Below, piece after piece: positions 47,521 through 56,286 of a stretch of DNA of 64,000 nucleotides (its first letter is position 1; each line of letters begins with the position of its first letter). The translations under genes and the position numbers were made by a program. The stretch spans positions 32,915 to 96,914 of the forward strand of contig CBFHRK010000003.1 in NCBI GenBank assembly GCA_965658225.1, read 5' to 3'. The notes beneath the pieces are model-generated. The model searched no databases. It had not been told where the DNA came from and saw only the letters and a program-made list of their open reading frames with translations. Source of the DNA: ECT2AJA-044 sp965658225 (GTDB lineage: Bacteria; Bacteroidota; Bacteroidia; Flavobacteriales; ECT2AJA-044).

Positions 47521-48936
47521 ATGGAGATCGCATCATTAAGGCGTAATCTTTTTAAATCTTTTGGATTTCAACCCACCATTGAGCAAGAACGTTTGCTCAA
47601 TCAAATGGCGGATTTCATGCTCGATTTAAATCCACGACGACTCTTTCTTCTGAAAGGATATGCTGGAACGGGAAAGACTACGGCGGTGCGCAGTATTGTT
47701 ATCACAGCTCCTTCGGTTCGTCGAAAAACCGTGCTTTTAGCTCCGACCGGGAGGGCGGCGAAAGTAATGTCCTTGTATTCCGGAAAATCGGCCGCTACCA
47801 TTCATCGAAAAATATATGTTCCCAGGGTAACAAAAAATGGAGGGGTGTTTTTTGCTCGCTTGGAGAACAAGCATACGAATACCATTTTCATCGTAGACGA
47901 GGCATCCATGATTAGTGCAACGGGTGGTATTGGCGACAATTCCTTGTTGGACGATTTAGTAGAGTATGTATATTCCGGTGTTAACTGCAAATTGTTATTG
48001 ATCGGAGATGAGGCCCAGCTGCCCCCGGTTCACAGCGAATTGAGTCCAGCACTCGATGCTGAATACTTAAAATCTAAATACGATCGAGAGATCACGGAAC
48101 AGAGGCTTACGGAAGTCGTTCGACAGCGGCTCGATTCCGGCGTGCTGTTTAACGCTACGGAGGTGAGGAAGAATATTTCAGGAGAACTTTTGCAACCCCC
48201 TGTTTTTAAAGAGATTGGCTTTCCAGATTTTGTGCGCATCCGCGAGGGATTTGAACTCGAAGATGCATTGAATAAGGCTTATGAAGAAGGCGTAGATGAA
48301 ACCGTTGTGATTTGCCGATCCAATAAACGCGCAAATCTTTATAACGGTCAAATACGAGCCCGAATTCGATGGCAGGAAACAGAGTTGAGTGCGGGGGACT
48401 ACCTGATGGTTGTGAAGAATAATTACTTCTGGCTCGACGGTAAAAAGAGCCAGAATTTTATTGCCAATGGCGATATTGCTGAAGTAATGGCAGTGCGTCG
48501 CATTCATGAAATGTATGGATTCCAATTTGCCCAGGCTACGATTCGTTTGGTCGATTACCCAGATTTAGAGGAACAAGACGTGATGCTTTTACTTGATACC
48601 CTTCGGGTAGATGGGCCAAGTCTGGACCGAGAATCGAGTATGCGATTGTACGATCAGGTGAAAGAAGATTATGCCGATCTCGGTTCAAAACACCTTCAGA
48701 GGCAGAAAATAAAAGAAAATGAGTATTATCAGGCTTTGCAAGTAAAGTATGCCTATGCGGTAACTTGTCACAAAGCTCAGGGCGGACAGTGGAAACACGT
48801 TTTCGTTGAACAAGCCTATCTGCCCAATGGGCAAGTAGATTTGGGCTATTTGCGATGGCTATACACGGCAATTACTAGAGCGACAGAAAAAGTTTATTTG
48901 ATCGGTTTCAATAATTCATATTTCGAAGAAGAATGA
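47521..48936 (+). CDS. Superfamily 1 DNA helicase, RecD/Dda-like
   Basis: A 471-residue SF1B-type helicase. Motif I is LLKGYAGTGKTTAVRSIV, motif Ia follows with LLAPTGRAAKVMS, motif II is FIVDEASMIS, motif III LLLIGDEAQLPPV, motif V VTCHKAQGGQWKHVFVE and motif VI YTAITRATEKVYLIG. The size is close to that of phage T4 Dda and RecD-like single-chain helicases found across Bacteroidota; no RecB/RecC gene is nearby. Likely a 5'-3' helicase in repair or replication restart; the exact role is unknown. It overlaps the next gene by 4 nt. Confidence 0.92.
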   Translation: MEIASLRRNLFKSFGFQPTIEQERLLNQMADFMLDLNPRRLFLLKGYAGTGKTTAVRSIVITAPSVRRKTVLLAPTGRAAKVMSLYSGKSAATIHRKIYVPRVTKNGGVFFARLENKHTNTIFIVDEASMISATGGIGDNSLLDDLVEYVYSGVNCKLLLIGDEAQLPPVHSELSPALDAEYLKSKYDREITEQRLTEVVRQRLDSGVLFNATEVRKNISGELLQPPVFKEIGFPDFVRIREGFELEDALNKAYEEGVDETVVICRSNKRANLYNGQIRARIRWQETELSAGDYLMVVKNNYFWLDGKKSQNFIANGDIAEVMAVRRIHEMYGFQFAQATIRLVDYPDLEEQDVMLLLDTLRVDGPSLDRESSMRLYDQVKEDYADLGSKHLQRQKIKENEYYQALQVKYAYAVTCHKAQGGQWKHVFVEQAYLPNGQVDLGYLRWLYTAITRATEKVYLIGFNNSYFEEE

Positions 48937-49487
48937 AGAAGTGGTGGGGGAAGACTCTTTTAAGGATTTTTGGTTGGAAGGTAGAAGGAGCTGTTCCAGA
49001 TGATTTGAAAAGAATGGTGATGGTAGCTGCGCCTCATACGAGTAACTGGGACTATCCAATTGCAATACTAGCCTTCATGGTAATTGGTATACGAATGAGG
49101 TATTTTATAAAGGATACCTACACGAAACCGCCTTTAGGCTTTATTTTTAAGGCATTAGGGGCTATTGGTGTGAATAGGTCAAGACGGAGTAATTTAACTC
49201 AGTATGCCGTTGAATTGCTGAACGAATCGGAAGAGATGGTGATTTTGGTTCCGGCTGAGGGCACTCGAGGGAGGGTTGAAAAATGGAAAACGGGTTTTTA
49301 CCATATCGCAATAGAAGCCGAGGTACCCATTGTTTTAGGGTATGTTAATTACGAGAATAAAATTGCTGGAATTGGGCCTGTTTATCATCCAACAGGCGAT
49401 TTTGAAACGGATATGAATCATATCCAACAGTTTTATGAAGACAAAGTAGGTAGATTCCCAGACCAGTACAACCCTAAGATTTACTGA
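48933..49487 (+). CDS. 1-acyl-sn-glycerol-3-phosphate acyltransferase-like (PlsC family)
   Basis: A 184-residue acyltransferase. The catalytic HX4D motif is APHTSNWDYP, and VPAEGTRGRVEKWKTGFYHIA carries the second PlsC block (EGTR) for the phosphate group. The 180-residue size and the TSNWDYP form match the small Bacteroidota PlsC-like group, whose acceptor may be lysophosphatidate or another lipid. ATG overlaps the helicase stop (ATGA). It converges on the cyclase gene with a 14-bp overlap. Confidence 0.88.
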   Translation: MKKWWGKTLLRIFGWKVEGAVPDDLKRMVMVAAPHTSNWDYPIAILAFMVIGIRMRYFIKDTYTKPPLGFIFKALGAIGVNRSRRSNLTQYAVELLNESEEMVILVPAEGTRGRVEKWKTGFYHIAIEAEVPIVLGYVNYENKIAGIGPVYHPTGDFETDMNHIQQFYEDKVGRFPDQYNPKIY

Positions 49488-51618
49488 CGAAATACATTTC
49501 TAAAAGCCCTTTGTTTTTTGCCTCAATAGCGCCGCGATGCTCTAGTTTAAAGGCTCCTTTAACTTGTTCAGAAGTCGATTGAGAAATATTGATCTTACCG
49601 GGTTTTGAATTTTGCTCCATTCTTGCGGCAATATTAACAGCGTCGCCCCATACATCGTATTGGAACTTTGTGACGCCAACCACTCCCGCAACGACTTCTC
49701 CTGTATGCAGTCCAATGCGCAAGGCGAGATTCCGATTTTCTTTTTGACTATTGATTTCCTCAACGACTTCTTGCATGGCAATGGCCGCTTTGGTCACGTC
49801 CTGTGCCCTTGCTTTATTGCCCGTAGGCATGCCTCCTACCGCGAGGTAGGCATCGCCAATCGTTTTAATTTTTTCAAGTCCGTATTTAGTCATGATGTCG
49901 TCAAATGCGCGGAAGTAAAGATCAATTTCATTGACTAAATCGTTGGGAGATAACTTTTCGGATAATACCGTAAAGCCAACAAAGTCGGCAAACAAAATGG
50001 TTACATTTTCATATTTACGGGCGGTAGTGGCTCCGTGTTCTTTTAGCTCTTGGGCGGTTTCAGCGGGCAAAATGTTGAGCAGCAGGGAATCGCTTTGCTG
50101 CTTCGCCTTTCGGGTTAAATGAAATTGGAAAAAGATAAGTCCGCTTAAAAGAGCGAATAGGACAAAGCCAAATCCAAAGAATCGAGACCTTAAAAATTCT
50201 GTTCTTAACTGCGCCGCTTGTTCGGTTTGAGCAAGTTGAGATTGATAAAGAACGGTTGTCATTAAAAACTTTTCTTCTTCATTAATGAGTTTTAAGCTAT
50301 CCTCAAGATCACGTCGATCTCCCGCTAAGGCGTACGCAATTTTGTAGCGGCCTTCTGTTTTATGAATTCGCTCTTTTGCGGAAATAGCCTTTAAAACAAA
50401 TTGAAGGAAACCGGAACGTTCTCCATAATACACGGCTTTATCGAAGGTCTCGAGTGCTGAAATAAGGTTTCCATTCCGCTCGTAGAACTCTCCAAACCGA
50501 ATGTAAAAGTTGGCTAAACGGTATAAATCGGAGGTTTCTTCTATAAACGTTTGTGCGTTTATCCAGAAATATTCAGCCGAATCGAGTTCATTCCTACTTT
50601 CGGAGAAATACGCCTGCATTCGATAATAATCGTGAAGTCTTGTTTCCTTCATCTCCAGAAGATGGTCGGGCGCAATTTCTCTGTACAAATAGTCGAGACC
50701 TTTAAAATCGTTATTGCGAACGAGTAGCGTTCGATACGAACTCATATACTCTTCTCTCAATGCAAAGAAGTTATATTCGTTACAAAACTCGAGACGTCGT
50801 TTAATAAGGTCGAGGTCGACTTCAATCTCAGGGTTTGAAAAATCGACATGCGATCGCCAAAAATCATGCGCAAGCACGTCGAGACTGTCTAATTCGTTCG
50901 ATTCACGAATGAGTTCGTGCTGTTTATCAAGAATGATATAACACTCCTCAAATCGATTTATGAAGAGATAGAAATTTCTAAGTTCGTCATAGAACCTGTA
51001 AAAGGCGAGGTCGTTGTTTTCTTCTTCGAATAAATCTTGAGCCCGAAGAAGTAATTTTAGTGCAGGGACCTTATCTAGGTTGCTATTTAAGGCACTAGCT
51101 AACGAAGTCATGCTTTGGGCCACTTTCAGTGAATCTCCTATTGCTCTGGCTAGGTCGAGCGCTGTATGTCCGTTTTCAATTGCCTTTTCAAATTCAAAAG
51201 CACCTGTGTACGCTTTACACAAGTAATAATGACTTTGCCACGTTACGTTGAGGTCTTCAGAATTTTCTTTTTTCCACTGACTAGCTAGTTCAATAGCCTC
51301 CTTACTATTGTTCATGAGCTGTGCGTTTTCAAAATACAAACTCAAGGCCCTAGCATAATCATTAGGATCGGATGACGAATTCGCAAGCGTAAGTGCATAT
51401 CTACACAGAGAATCGGATTCAAGAACATTCCCCATACGAACTTTAGTGTGCCGTAATTTTTCTGCAATCAAATCTAGTTGGGCGCTGGTTGGCTGGGCGG
51501 TCTTTATGGCCTCCCAGGAATGATTGACGGGAAGAGTCTTTTGTTGCCCATCTGCCCGAAAGGGCAGGCAGCCGAGCGCGAAAATTAGAAGGATGCAAAA
51601 TACTGGGTTGATTCTCAT
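49474..51618 (-). CDS. Adenylate/guanylate cyclase with TPR sensor region
   Basis: A 714-residue class III nucleotide cyclase. A signal peptide (MRINPVFCILLIFALGCLPFRADGQ) precedes about 450 residues of TPR-like helical repeats in the periplasm. A single membrane helix (FLRSRFFGFGFVLFALLSGLIFFQFHL, about residues 465-490) leads through a short linker to the cytoplasmic catalytic domain: VTILFADFVGFTVLSEKLSPNDLVNEIDLYF contains the first metal Asp, KTIGDAYLAVGGMP the second, and ALRIGLHTGEVVAGVVG the substrate-side strand. Whether cAMP or cGMP is made cannot be told. The layout is that of a one-component transmembrane sensor. The promoter box lies within a perfect 12-bp palindrome (51625-51636). 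Confidence 0.92.
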   Translation of the reverse strand: MRINPVFCILLIFALGCLPFRADGQQKTLPVNHSWEAIKTAQPTSAQLDLIAEKLRHTKVRMGNVLESDSLCRYALTLANSSSDPNDYARALSLYFENAQLMNNSKEAIELASQWKKENSEDLNVTWQSHYYLCKAYTGAFEFEKAIENGHTALDLARAIGDSLKVAQSMTSLASALNSNLDKVPALKLLLRAQDLFEEENNDLAFYRFYDELRNFYLFINRFEECYIILDKQHELIRESNELDSLDVLAHDFWRSHVDFSNPEIEVDLDLIKRRLEFCNEYNFFALREEYMSSYRTLLVRNNDFKGLDYLYREIAPDHLLEMKETRLHDYYRMQAYFSESRNELDSAEYFWINAQTFIEETSDLYRLANFYIRFGEFYERNGNLISALETFDKAVYYGERSGFLQFVLKAISAKERIHKTEGRYKIAYALAGDRRDLEDSLKLINEEEKFLMTTVLYQSQLAQTEQAAQLRTEFLRSRFFGFGFVLFALLSGLIFFQFHLTRKAKQQSDSLLLNILPAETAQELKEHGATTARKYENVTILFADFVGFTVLSEKLSPNDLVNEIDLYFRAFDDIMTKYGLEKIKTIGDAYLAVGGMPTGNKARAQDVTKAAIAMQEVVEEINSQKENRNLALRIGLHTGEVVAGVVGVTKFQYDVWGDAVNIAARMEQNSKPGKINISQSTSEQVKGAFKLEHRGAIEAKNKGLLEMYFVSKS
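49835..49850 (-). repeat. Hairpin of the dispersed type
   Basis: Minus-strand CCTACC-TCGC-GGTAGG then AGG, within the cyclase catalytic domain. The encoded DAYLAVGG is conserved in cyclases, so constraint from the protein is likely part of the reason. Confidence 0.4.
51552..51567 (-). repeat. Dispersed hairpin element, 6-bp stem
   Basis: Minus-strand CTGCCC-TTTC-GGGCAG then ATG; signal-peptide codons LPFRADG of the cyclase gene. Confidence 0.55.
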
Positions 51619-51624
51619 GGGCTC

Positions 51625-51636
51625 CCTAAAATTAGG
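51625..51636. promoter_or_regulatory. Perfect palindrome CCTAAAATTAGG over the cyclase -7 box
   Basis: Twelve-base perfect palindrome 7 bp upstream of the cyclase ATG. It contains the -7 box TAATTTTA (51627-51634, minus), so a dimeric regulator bound here would block transcription. Operator function is inferred only. Confidence 0.45.
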
Positions 51637-51666
51637 ACTCTTTTCTATTCGTTGGAATTAATTCGA

Positions 51667-51674
51667 TATTTTTC
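51667..51674 (+). promoter_or_regulatory. Candidate -7 box (TATTTTTC)
   Basis: One mismatch to TAnnTTTG, 24 bp upstream of the ATG at 51699. Confidence 0.4.
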
Positions 51675-51698
51675 GCACACTAACCTAATCCAATTAAA

Positions 51699-52127
51699 AT
51701 GAAAAATACGTTGAATTTGAAATCGTTTGCTGCCGGAAGTTTATCGGCCCTACTTGCTATCGGGTTATACTCGTTCACTTTTTCAAGAGATATTCCGCCT
51801 CAAGACGGCGGGATAACCTTACAGCAAGCACAAGCTTATCACGGTGATTATAATACCGAAGGCGGAGACAGTATTGCAGGAGTATTAGAAGCGGTTCAAC
51901 TGGATAAGGCTACAATTGAAATGATTAATGACGTAAAGGCCAAAGCCAAAAGCGATGGAGTACGTATTTATTACGGTAAAAACAGCGATGGAGAAACCAT
52001 GAATGTAATAGTTGGAACAGATGCAAACGGAAGTGATTTGACCAAAAGGTACATGAATGTTACGACGGGTGCAGTGAATGTTTGCCCAACTGTTTGTGAT
52101 AGCCGTAGTCCAATTAATCAACAATAA
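51699..52127 (+). CDS. Small exported protein of unknown function
   Basis: A 142-residue protein I do not recognise. The N-terminus KNTLNLKSFAAGSLSALLAIGLYSFTF is a signal peptide or anchor. The mature region is polar: GDYNTEGGDSIAGVLEAVQLDKATIEMINDVKAKAKSDGVRIYYGKNSDGETMNVIVGTDANGSDLTK, suggesting a small alpha/beta fold, and ends with two cysteines in CPTVCDSR that may form a disulphide. It has its own promoter box and lies alone between the divergent cyclase gene and convergent corA. A hairpin element (51795-51811) lies near the predicted cleavage site. Confidence 0.65.
   Translation: MKNTLNLKSFAAGSLSALLAIGLYSFTFSRDIPPQDGGITLQQAQAYHGDYNTEGGDSIAGVLEAVQLDKATIEMINDVKAKAKSDGVRIYYGKNSDGETMNVIVGTDANGSDLTKRYMNVTTGAVNVCPTVCDSRSPINQQ
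51795..51811 (+). repeat. Dispersed hairpin element (7-nt loop)
   Basis: CCGCC-TCAAGAC-GGCGG then GATA; codes IPPQDGGI after the signal peptide. The longest loop in the set. Confidence 0.45.
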
Positions 52128-52137
52128 AGAAGTCCTC

Positions 52138-53199
52138 TCAAAACCATTTTTTTCTTTTCATGTATAGGATCATTCCTATCGAGACGGCTCCCATAACGGC
52201 AAGTACAATGAAGTATGCGTTGTGGTAGTGCAATTCCGGCATGTAATCGAAGTTCATTCCGTAAAGGCCAGCAATAAAGGTTAGCGGTATAAAAATTGCG
52301 GAAATGAGGGTGAGCGTGTAAATTGTTCGATTCATTCGGTGATCCATTAAAGAGGAATGGATCTCAACCAAATCTTTCAGCGTATCTCTTAGGAATTCGA
52401 GTTGATCTACGTTTGCATGAATCATACCCGAAAGATCTTTATAGAAAGGCAGGTTTTTCTGTTGAATTAAATCGCTGGAGTCAACGATTTCATAATGGGT
52501 CATTTCTTTCAAAGGAGCTAAATATCGATGCATTAAAATTAGCTCTCGTTTATATTGATTAATGGTTTCTACCACGCGACCTTGATAATCGTTGCTCGCC
52601 TTTTCTTCCAGGTCATCAATGTCTTCGCTATACGAGTCGATCATGATGATTTGATGATCAATGATTAAATCGAGTAGAGCAAAAAGTAAATAATCCACCC
52701 CGTTTGTCAAAAGTCGCGAGGTAGGCGAGTAAATTCGTTCTTTAATTGCGCTGAAAAGATCGTAGGCGAATTCTTGAAAGGTAATGAGCACCTTCTCTTT
52801 TAACAGGAAACTCACATTCTCGCTTTTCAGATTGTCTTGTTCATCAAAGCGGAATACTTTGGTTATAAATAGTATGTAATCGCTGTGAAGTTCTCTTTTT
52901 GGATTGTGCCGAACATTCGAAATGTCTTCTAAGATAAGGTCGCTTATATTGAATTGGGTTCCAACTTCTCGGAGAATATCTGGATCGTGCAAACCAATAA
53001 CTTGAACCCAATGATTTTTTTGAGGATCAAATAGGTTATTAAAATCGGAGATCGATTGAATTTTGGAGACATGAACCCCCGATTCATCGTACTGATAGAG
53101 ATTGATTGTAATCGGCACATCTCTGTGAGATCCGGTATACTCGATAGTTCCCGGAGGTTTTCCGAATTTGTTTTTATAACTGTGACGAACCGTTTTCAT
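52138..53199 (-). CDS. corA: Magnesium/cobalt transport protein CorA
   Basis: A 353-residue CorA channel. The large cytoplasmic funnel domain is N-terminal; two C-terminal helices carry the signature YGMNFDYMPELHY (GMN motif) after TLISAIFIPLTFIAGLYG. CorA forms a pentamer that lets Mg2+ in and closes when cytosolic Mg2+ is high. The gene overlaps mscS by 26 nt, making it the last member of the ABC permease-porin-MscS-CorA operon. Confidence 0.96.
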   Translation of the reverse strand: MKTVRHSYKNKFGKPPGTIEYTGSHRDVPITINLYQYDESGVHVSKIQSISDFNNLFDPQKNHWVQVIGLHDPDILREVGTQFNISDLILEDISNVRHNPKRELHSDYILFITKVFRFDEQDNLKSENVSFLLKEKVLITFQEFAYDLFSAIKERIYSPTSRLLTNGVDYLLFALLDLIIDHQIIMIDSYSEDIDDLEEKASNDYQGRVVETINQYKRELILMHRYLAPLKEMTHYEIVDSSDLIQQKNLPFYKDLSGMIHANVDQLEFLRDTLKDLVEIHSSLMDHRMNRTIYTLTLISAIFIPLTFIAGLYGMNFDYMPELHYHNAYFIVLAVMGAVSIGMILYMKRKKWF

Positions 53200-54082
53200 G
53201 GGTAGATTTCGCTTTTTCTAGATCAGATTTATAAACGATTGTTCGATAGGGAAATGGAATTTCAATTCCTTCTTTGTCGAACCGGTTCTTCACAGCTTTA
53301 TAGAGGTCGGTTTTCATAAGGAATCCGGTAATGGGGTCAAGGGACCAAACATTGGCGCGGAGCTTGATTGAAGAATCTTCAAAGCCCAAAACTCGTACCC
53401 AAACAATTGGATCGTTATTTGCTTTCTCCTCCGCGCTTCGATTATCGATACAATCGGGATGCGCCTCGCATTCCTCTCTAATTACTTTCATGGCAAAATC
53501 GAGGTCGGTGTCGTATGAAACCGAGAAGAAAACGTGCATGTTCGTTTTTTCCTCAGCAATAGATGAATTCACAATGGTTTCCGCGCTGATCACTGAATTC
53601 GGAATAACGATACGCCGATTTTCAAAATTTCGTATGACAGAATGCCTTAGTGTTATGTCTTCCACAATTCCCGAACTCATGCTACCTACTTGAATGAGGT
53701 CACCTACTCGGAAGGGTTTAAAAATTACGATAAAAAGGCCGCTGATGATGTTACTAAAGGCGGCCTGCGAGGCAAAACCAAGAATAGCGGCGAATATTCC
53801 GGCTCCCGCAAAGAGTGTTAAACCGAGTGCGCGAAATTCAGGTATGGAATAAACAACAACCGTAAAGGCAAGGATGTAGAGGATTGCCGTGACCGCATTT
53901 TTAAAAAACCGGTATCGTGTTGGGTCAACTTTCAGAATAAGAGAACTGGAATTCAGAAATCTATTTAGAAAGAAATTAATCAGCCGTGAAATGATCGTAG
54001 CAATAACGAAGGCACCAACAATGATTAGTGCGTATTTCCAAAAGGATTGATCCCACCGAATTTGAGCGACTTCGTTTTGCAT
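53174..54082 (-). CDS. Small-conductance mechanosensitive channel (MscS family)
   Basis: A 302-residue MscS-like channel. Three N-terminal helices are predicted; the pore-lining third helix region is ALGLTLFAGAGIFAAILGFASQAAFSNIISGLFIVIFKPFRVGDLIQVG, with the Gly/Ala spacing typical of MscS TM3 and the following beta-domain. The soluble vestibule ends with FPYRTIVYKSD. It opens under membrane tension to release solutes. The stop overlaps the corA start by 26 bp and the start overlaps the outer-membrane protein stop by 1 nt. Confidence 0.95.
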   Translation of the reverse strand: MQNEVAQIRWDQSFWKYALIIVGAFVIATIISRLINFFLNRFLNSSSLILKVDPTRYRFFKNAVTAILYILAFTVVVYSIPEFRALGLTLFAGAGIFAAILGFASQAAFSNIISGLFIVIFKPFRVGDLIQVGSMSSGIVEDITLRHSVIRNFENRRIVIPNSVISAETIVNSSIAEEKTNMHVFFSVSYDTDLDFAMKVIREECEAHPDCIDNRSAEEKANNDPIVWVRVLGFEDSSIKLRANVWSLDPITGFLMKTDLYKAVKNRFDKEGIEIPFPYRTIVYKSDLEKAKSTHENGSSQL

Positions 54083-54933
54083 TATTTGCTAGTTTCTAGT
54101 AATTGAAGTGTAAGACCTATGGAAGTATGCGCAATAGATACTTTGACTTGACCATTACCGGGCGAGGTAGAATACTCGGATGCCCATCCATCAGATCCAA
54201 GATTTAGGTCTAACCGCAGAATTCGGTTTAATTGATACGACATCCCTAGCTGAATCATGGAAGATTCGAAAAAATCATCCACTGTTGAACTTTGATTCGA
54301 AGTTGATGAAAACAATTCGTTTGGGTTTGCCACAAGATTGAAATCGGAGTAAATCGAAAAACGTGGATTCGGGTTATATCCGACATTCAAAGTAGTGTAG
54401 ATTGAAGATCCAGATGAGAAATCACCGGATGAGCCGTAAATTTTCACACCGCTGGAAGTACCGAAACTTACATCTCCAACGTCTACGCCTAAATTGATTA
54501 AAAAAGTGGTTGTTGGCACGTTATCATCGAGAAATGGTAGAACTTGAGTTCCAAATCTTCCCATGAAATTCATGTGGATTTTTTCAAAGTCAAAAACTTG
54601 ATATCGCACTCCAAAATCAAAATCATTTCCGGGACCTATTTTCCTCATGTGATTTCGGTAGAAGGAAGCAGAGATTTCTAAATTTTCAAGTAACCCGTAT
54701 CGAAATTGGACCGGATTTGTGTGTAGATATTGATCCATCGATCCATCCCAATAAGTTTCGATTCCAAACTGAAGAGTCAACTGTCTCTTTGCCAGAGTAA
54801 TACTTGAAAATGTTTGACCTGGCCGGTCAGAATTGAGCGAAGAAACATCCTGCCCAAAAGCGATGCTTGTCCAAAAGGAAAGACAGATGAGAATAATGCT
54901 TTTCCATTGATTTAAGTTGAGTCCTTTATTCAT
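54082..54933 (-). CDS. Outer-membrane transporter-like beta-barrel protein (SDRPG type)
   Basis: A 283-residue exported protein. The start at 54933 gives MNKGLNLNQWKSIILICLSFWTSIAFGQ as signal peptide. The mature N-terminus SLNSDRPGQTFSSITL matches the SDRPG opening of a group often called transporter or phenol MetA-degradation family, then about twelve amphipathic beta-strands follow (for example LTLQFGIETYWDG, LEISASFYRNH, SIAHTSIGLTLQLLETSK at the end). An outer-membrane pore for unknown substrate is likely. It overlaps the ABC permease by 8 nt and mscS by 1 nt. Hairpin element at 54815-54829. Confidence 0.8.
   Translation of the reverse strand: MNKGLNLNQWKSIILICLSFWTSIAFGQDVSSLNSDRPGQTFSSITLAKRQLTLQFGIETYWDGSMDQYLHTNPVQFRYGLLENLEISASFYRNHMRKIGPGNDFDFGVRYQVFDFEKIHMNFMGRFGTQVLPFLDDNVPTTTFLINLGVDVGDVSFGTSSGVKIYGSSGDFSSGSSIYTTLNVGYNPNPRFSIYSDFNLVANPNELFSSTSNQSSTVDDFFESSMIQLGMSYQLNRILRLDLNLGSDGWASEYSTSPGNGQVKVSIAHTSIGLTLQLLETSK
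54815..54829 (+). repeat. Hairpin of the dispersed type
   Basis: TGACC-TGGCC-GGTCA then GAAT, antisense to SDRPGQ codons. That protein motif is conserved in the family, so part of the hairpin may be incidental. Confidence 0.4.
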
Positions 54934-56179
54934 GTCGTAGCGATTCAATTGGATCGAGCCGTGAGGCTTTCATAGCGGGATAAAATCCGGCTACTGCACC
55001 CACAGCAAAGCTGATTGTGAAACCTAGGACAACCCAGCCCCAAGGAACCATGAAGTTGCCGCCCATACTCAAAGCCAAGATGTTCCCAATTCCAATACCT
55101 AAAATAACACCTACGAGTCCACCGAATTGACAAATAATAATGGCTTCAATCAAGAATTGCTTCATAATGGTGGAGCTTTTCGCTCCGATGGCTTTTCGAA
55201 TACCGATTTCTCGGGTTCGATCCGTGACCGATACAAGCATAATATTCATGAGTCCGATCGATGCTCCAAACAAGGTGATGGCTCCGATTATAGTCGATGC
55301 AATAATGACACCGCTCAATTGACTAATTAGAATTTGAGAAATATTATCGCTTTGTTGAATTACAAAACTGTCTTCCTCTTCCTTTGGATGCTGTTTTCTC
55401 ACAGCGCGCATGAGTGCTGTTGAATAACCAATAGCCGATTCTTTTTCTTGACTTGACGGGGCAATTACAGCTAAGCTATAACTCTGATTTGCGCGAGAAT
55501 ATAATTGACGAGCTTTTTGAATAGGTATGAGCACAACTTTGTCTCCACCCATGCCCATGCTGCTTCCTTTTTCTTTTAAGATTCCAATGATTCGGAATTT
55601 GTTTTTGGCAACCGATATAGTTTGTCCAAGAGGCTCTTCACCTTCTTGGAAAAGCAAGTCGACGATGTCTTGCCCGATTACGGCAAAGGCTCTGTCGTCG
55701 TCTATTTCTTGCTTGATAAAGAAGTGTCCCCCTTCAATCTCGTATCCCGCTGTTAACAGATAATTTTCATCCACTCCATAAACCTGCATGTTGGGGTCTG
55801 TTTCTTTGTCGTTACGCTGAATTTGCGCTGTTTGAGAAGCAACAAAAGAAAGGGAAACAGCTCCGGGATGATCGTAACGATCTTTAAAGGTTTGCGCTTC
55901 GTCGAGGCTAATGGCGGGAAACACCTTTGGCTTGGTTCCGTTATTCATGAAGAAAAGTTGCGTACTTCTGTTTCGAATTGAGAATGTATTTGCTCCCAGT
56001 CGAGAAAAATTTTCGGAAATGCTTCCTCGAATTACATCAATTGCCGTAAGTATTCCCACGAGTGCCATAATACCGATGGCGATAACAGAGACCGTGAGTA
56101 CTGCGCGCAGCATTTGACTTCGGATCGAAGTAATTGCCTGGCGCACATTTTCTATAAAAACGGACAAATTCAATTTCAT
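54926..56179 (-). CDS. ABC transporter permease, MacB/FtsX-like
   Basis: A 417-residue MacB-type permease. One N-terminal helix (AVLTVSVIAIGIMALVGILTAIDVI) is followed by a periplasmic MacB_PCD domain of about 220 residues and three C-terminal helices in the FtsX domain (SGVIIASTIIGAITLFGASIGLMNIMLVSVTDRTREIGIRKAIGA, where VTDRTREIGIRKAIGA is the coupling-helix signature). These proteins transmit ATPase action to move lipoproteins, peptides or drugs across the envelope. No ATP-binding subunit or membrane-fusion protein is nearby. The ATG at 56179 is preferred to 56194. First gene of the operon, with a GTACTTTG sequence close to the ATG as a poor -7 box. Confidence 0.93.
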   Translation of the reverse strand: MKLNLSVFIENVRQAITSIRSQMLRAVLTVSVIAIGIMALVGILTAIDVIRGSISENFSRLGANTFSIRNRSTQLFFMNNGTKPKVFPAISLDEAQTFKDRYDHPGAVSLSFVASQTAQIQRNDKETDPNMQVYGVDENYLLTAGYEIEGGHFFIKQEIDDDRAFAVIGQDIVDLLFQEGEEPLGQTISVAKNKFRIIGILKEKGSSMGMGGDKVVLIPIQKARQLYSRANQSYSLAVIAPSSQEKESAIGYSTALMRAVRKQHPKEEEDSFVIQQSDNISQILISQLSGVIIASTIIGAITLFGASIGLMNIMLVSVTDRTREIGIRKAIGAKSSTIMKQFLIEAIIICQFGGLVGVILGIGIGNILALSMGGNFMVPWGWVVLGFTISFAVGAVAGFYPAMKASRLDPIESLRHE

Positions 56180-56198
56180 GGTAGCAAAGTACAAAATC

Positions 56199-56212
56199 GA
56201 GCCGCTAGGCTC
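56199..56212 (-). repeat. Dispersed hairpin element upstream of the ABC permease gene
   Basis: Minus-strand GAGCC-TAGC-GGCTC then GATT; intergenic, 20 bp from the permease ATG and next to its candidate promoter. Confidence 0.55.
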
Positions 56213-56237
56213 TGTTTTAAAAGAGGGGTTTATTTGC

Positions 56238-56245
56238 TATTTTCG
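56238..56245 (+). promoter_or_regulatory. -7 promoter box (TATTTTCG) of the aconitase gene
   Basis: One mismatch to TAnnTTTG, 41 bp upstream of the ATG at 56287. Confidence 0.45.
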
Positions 56246-56286
56246 CAGTCCCTCAGAACTAATGACGAATATAAAAAAGTTCCCTT

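Noticed and set aside
53736..53766. AGGCCGC/GCGGCCT inverted repeat in mscS
   Set aside because: The 17-nt loop and the conserved Gly/Ala-rich pore sequence make a coding explanation more likely.
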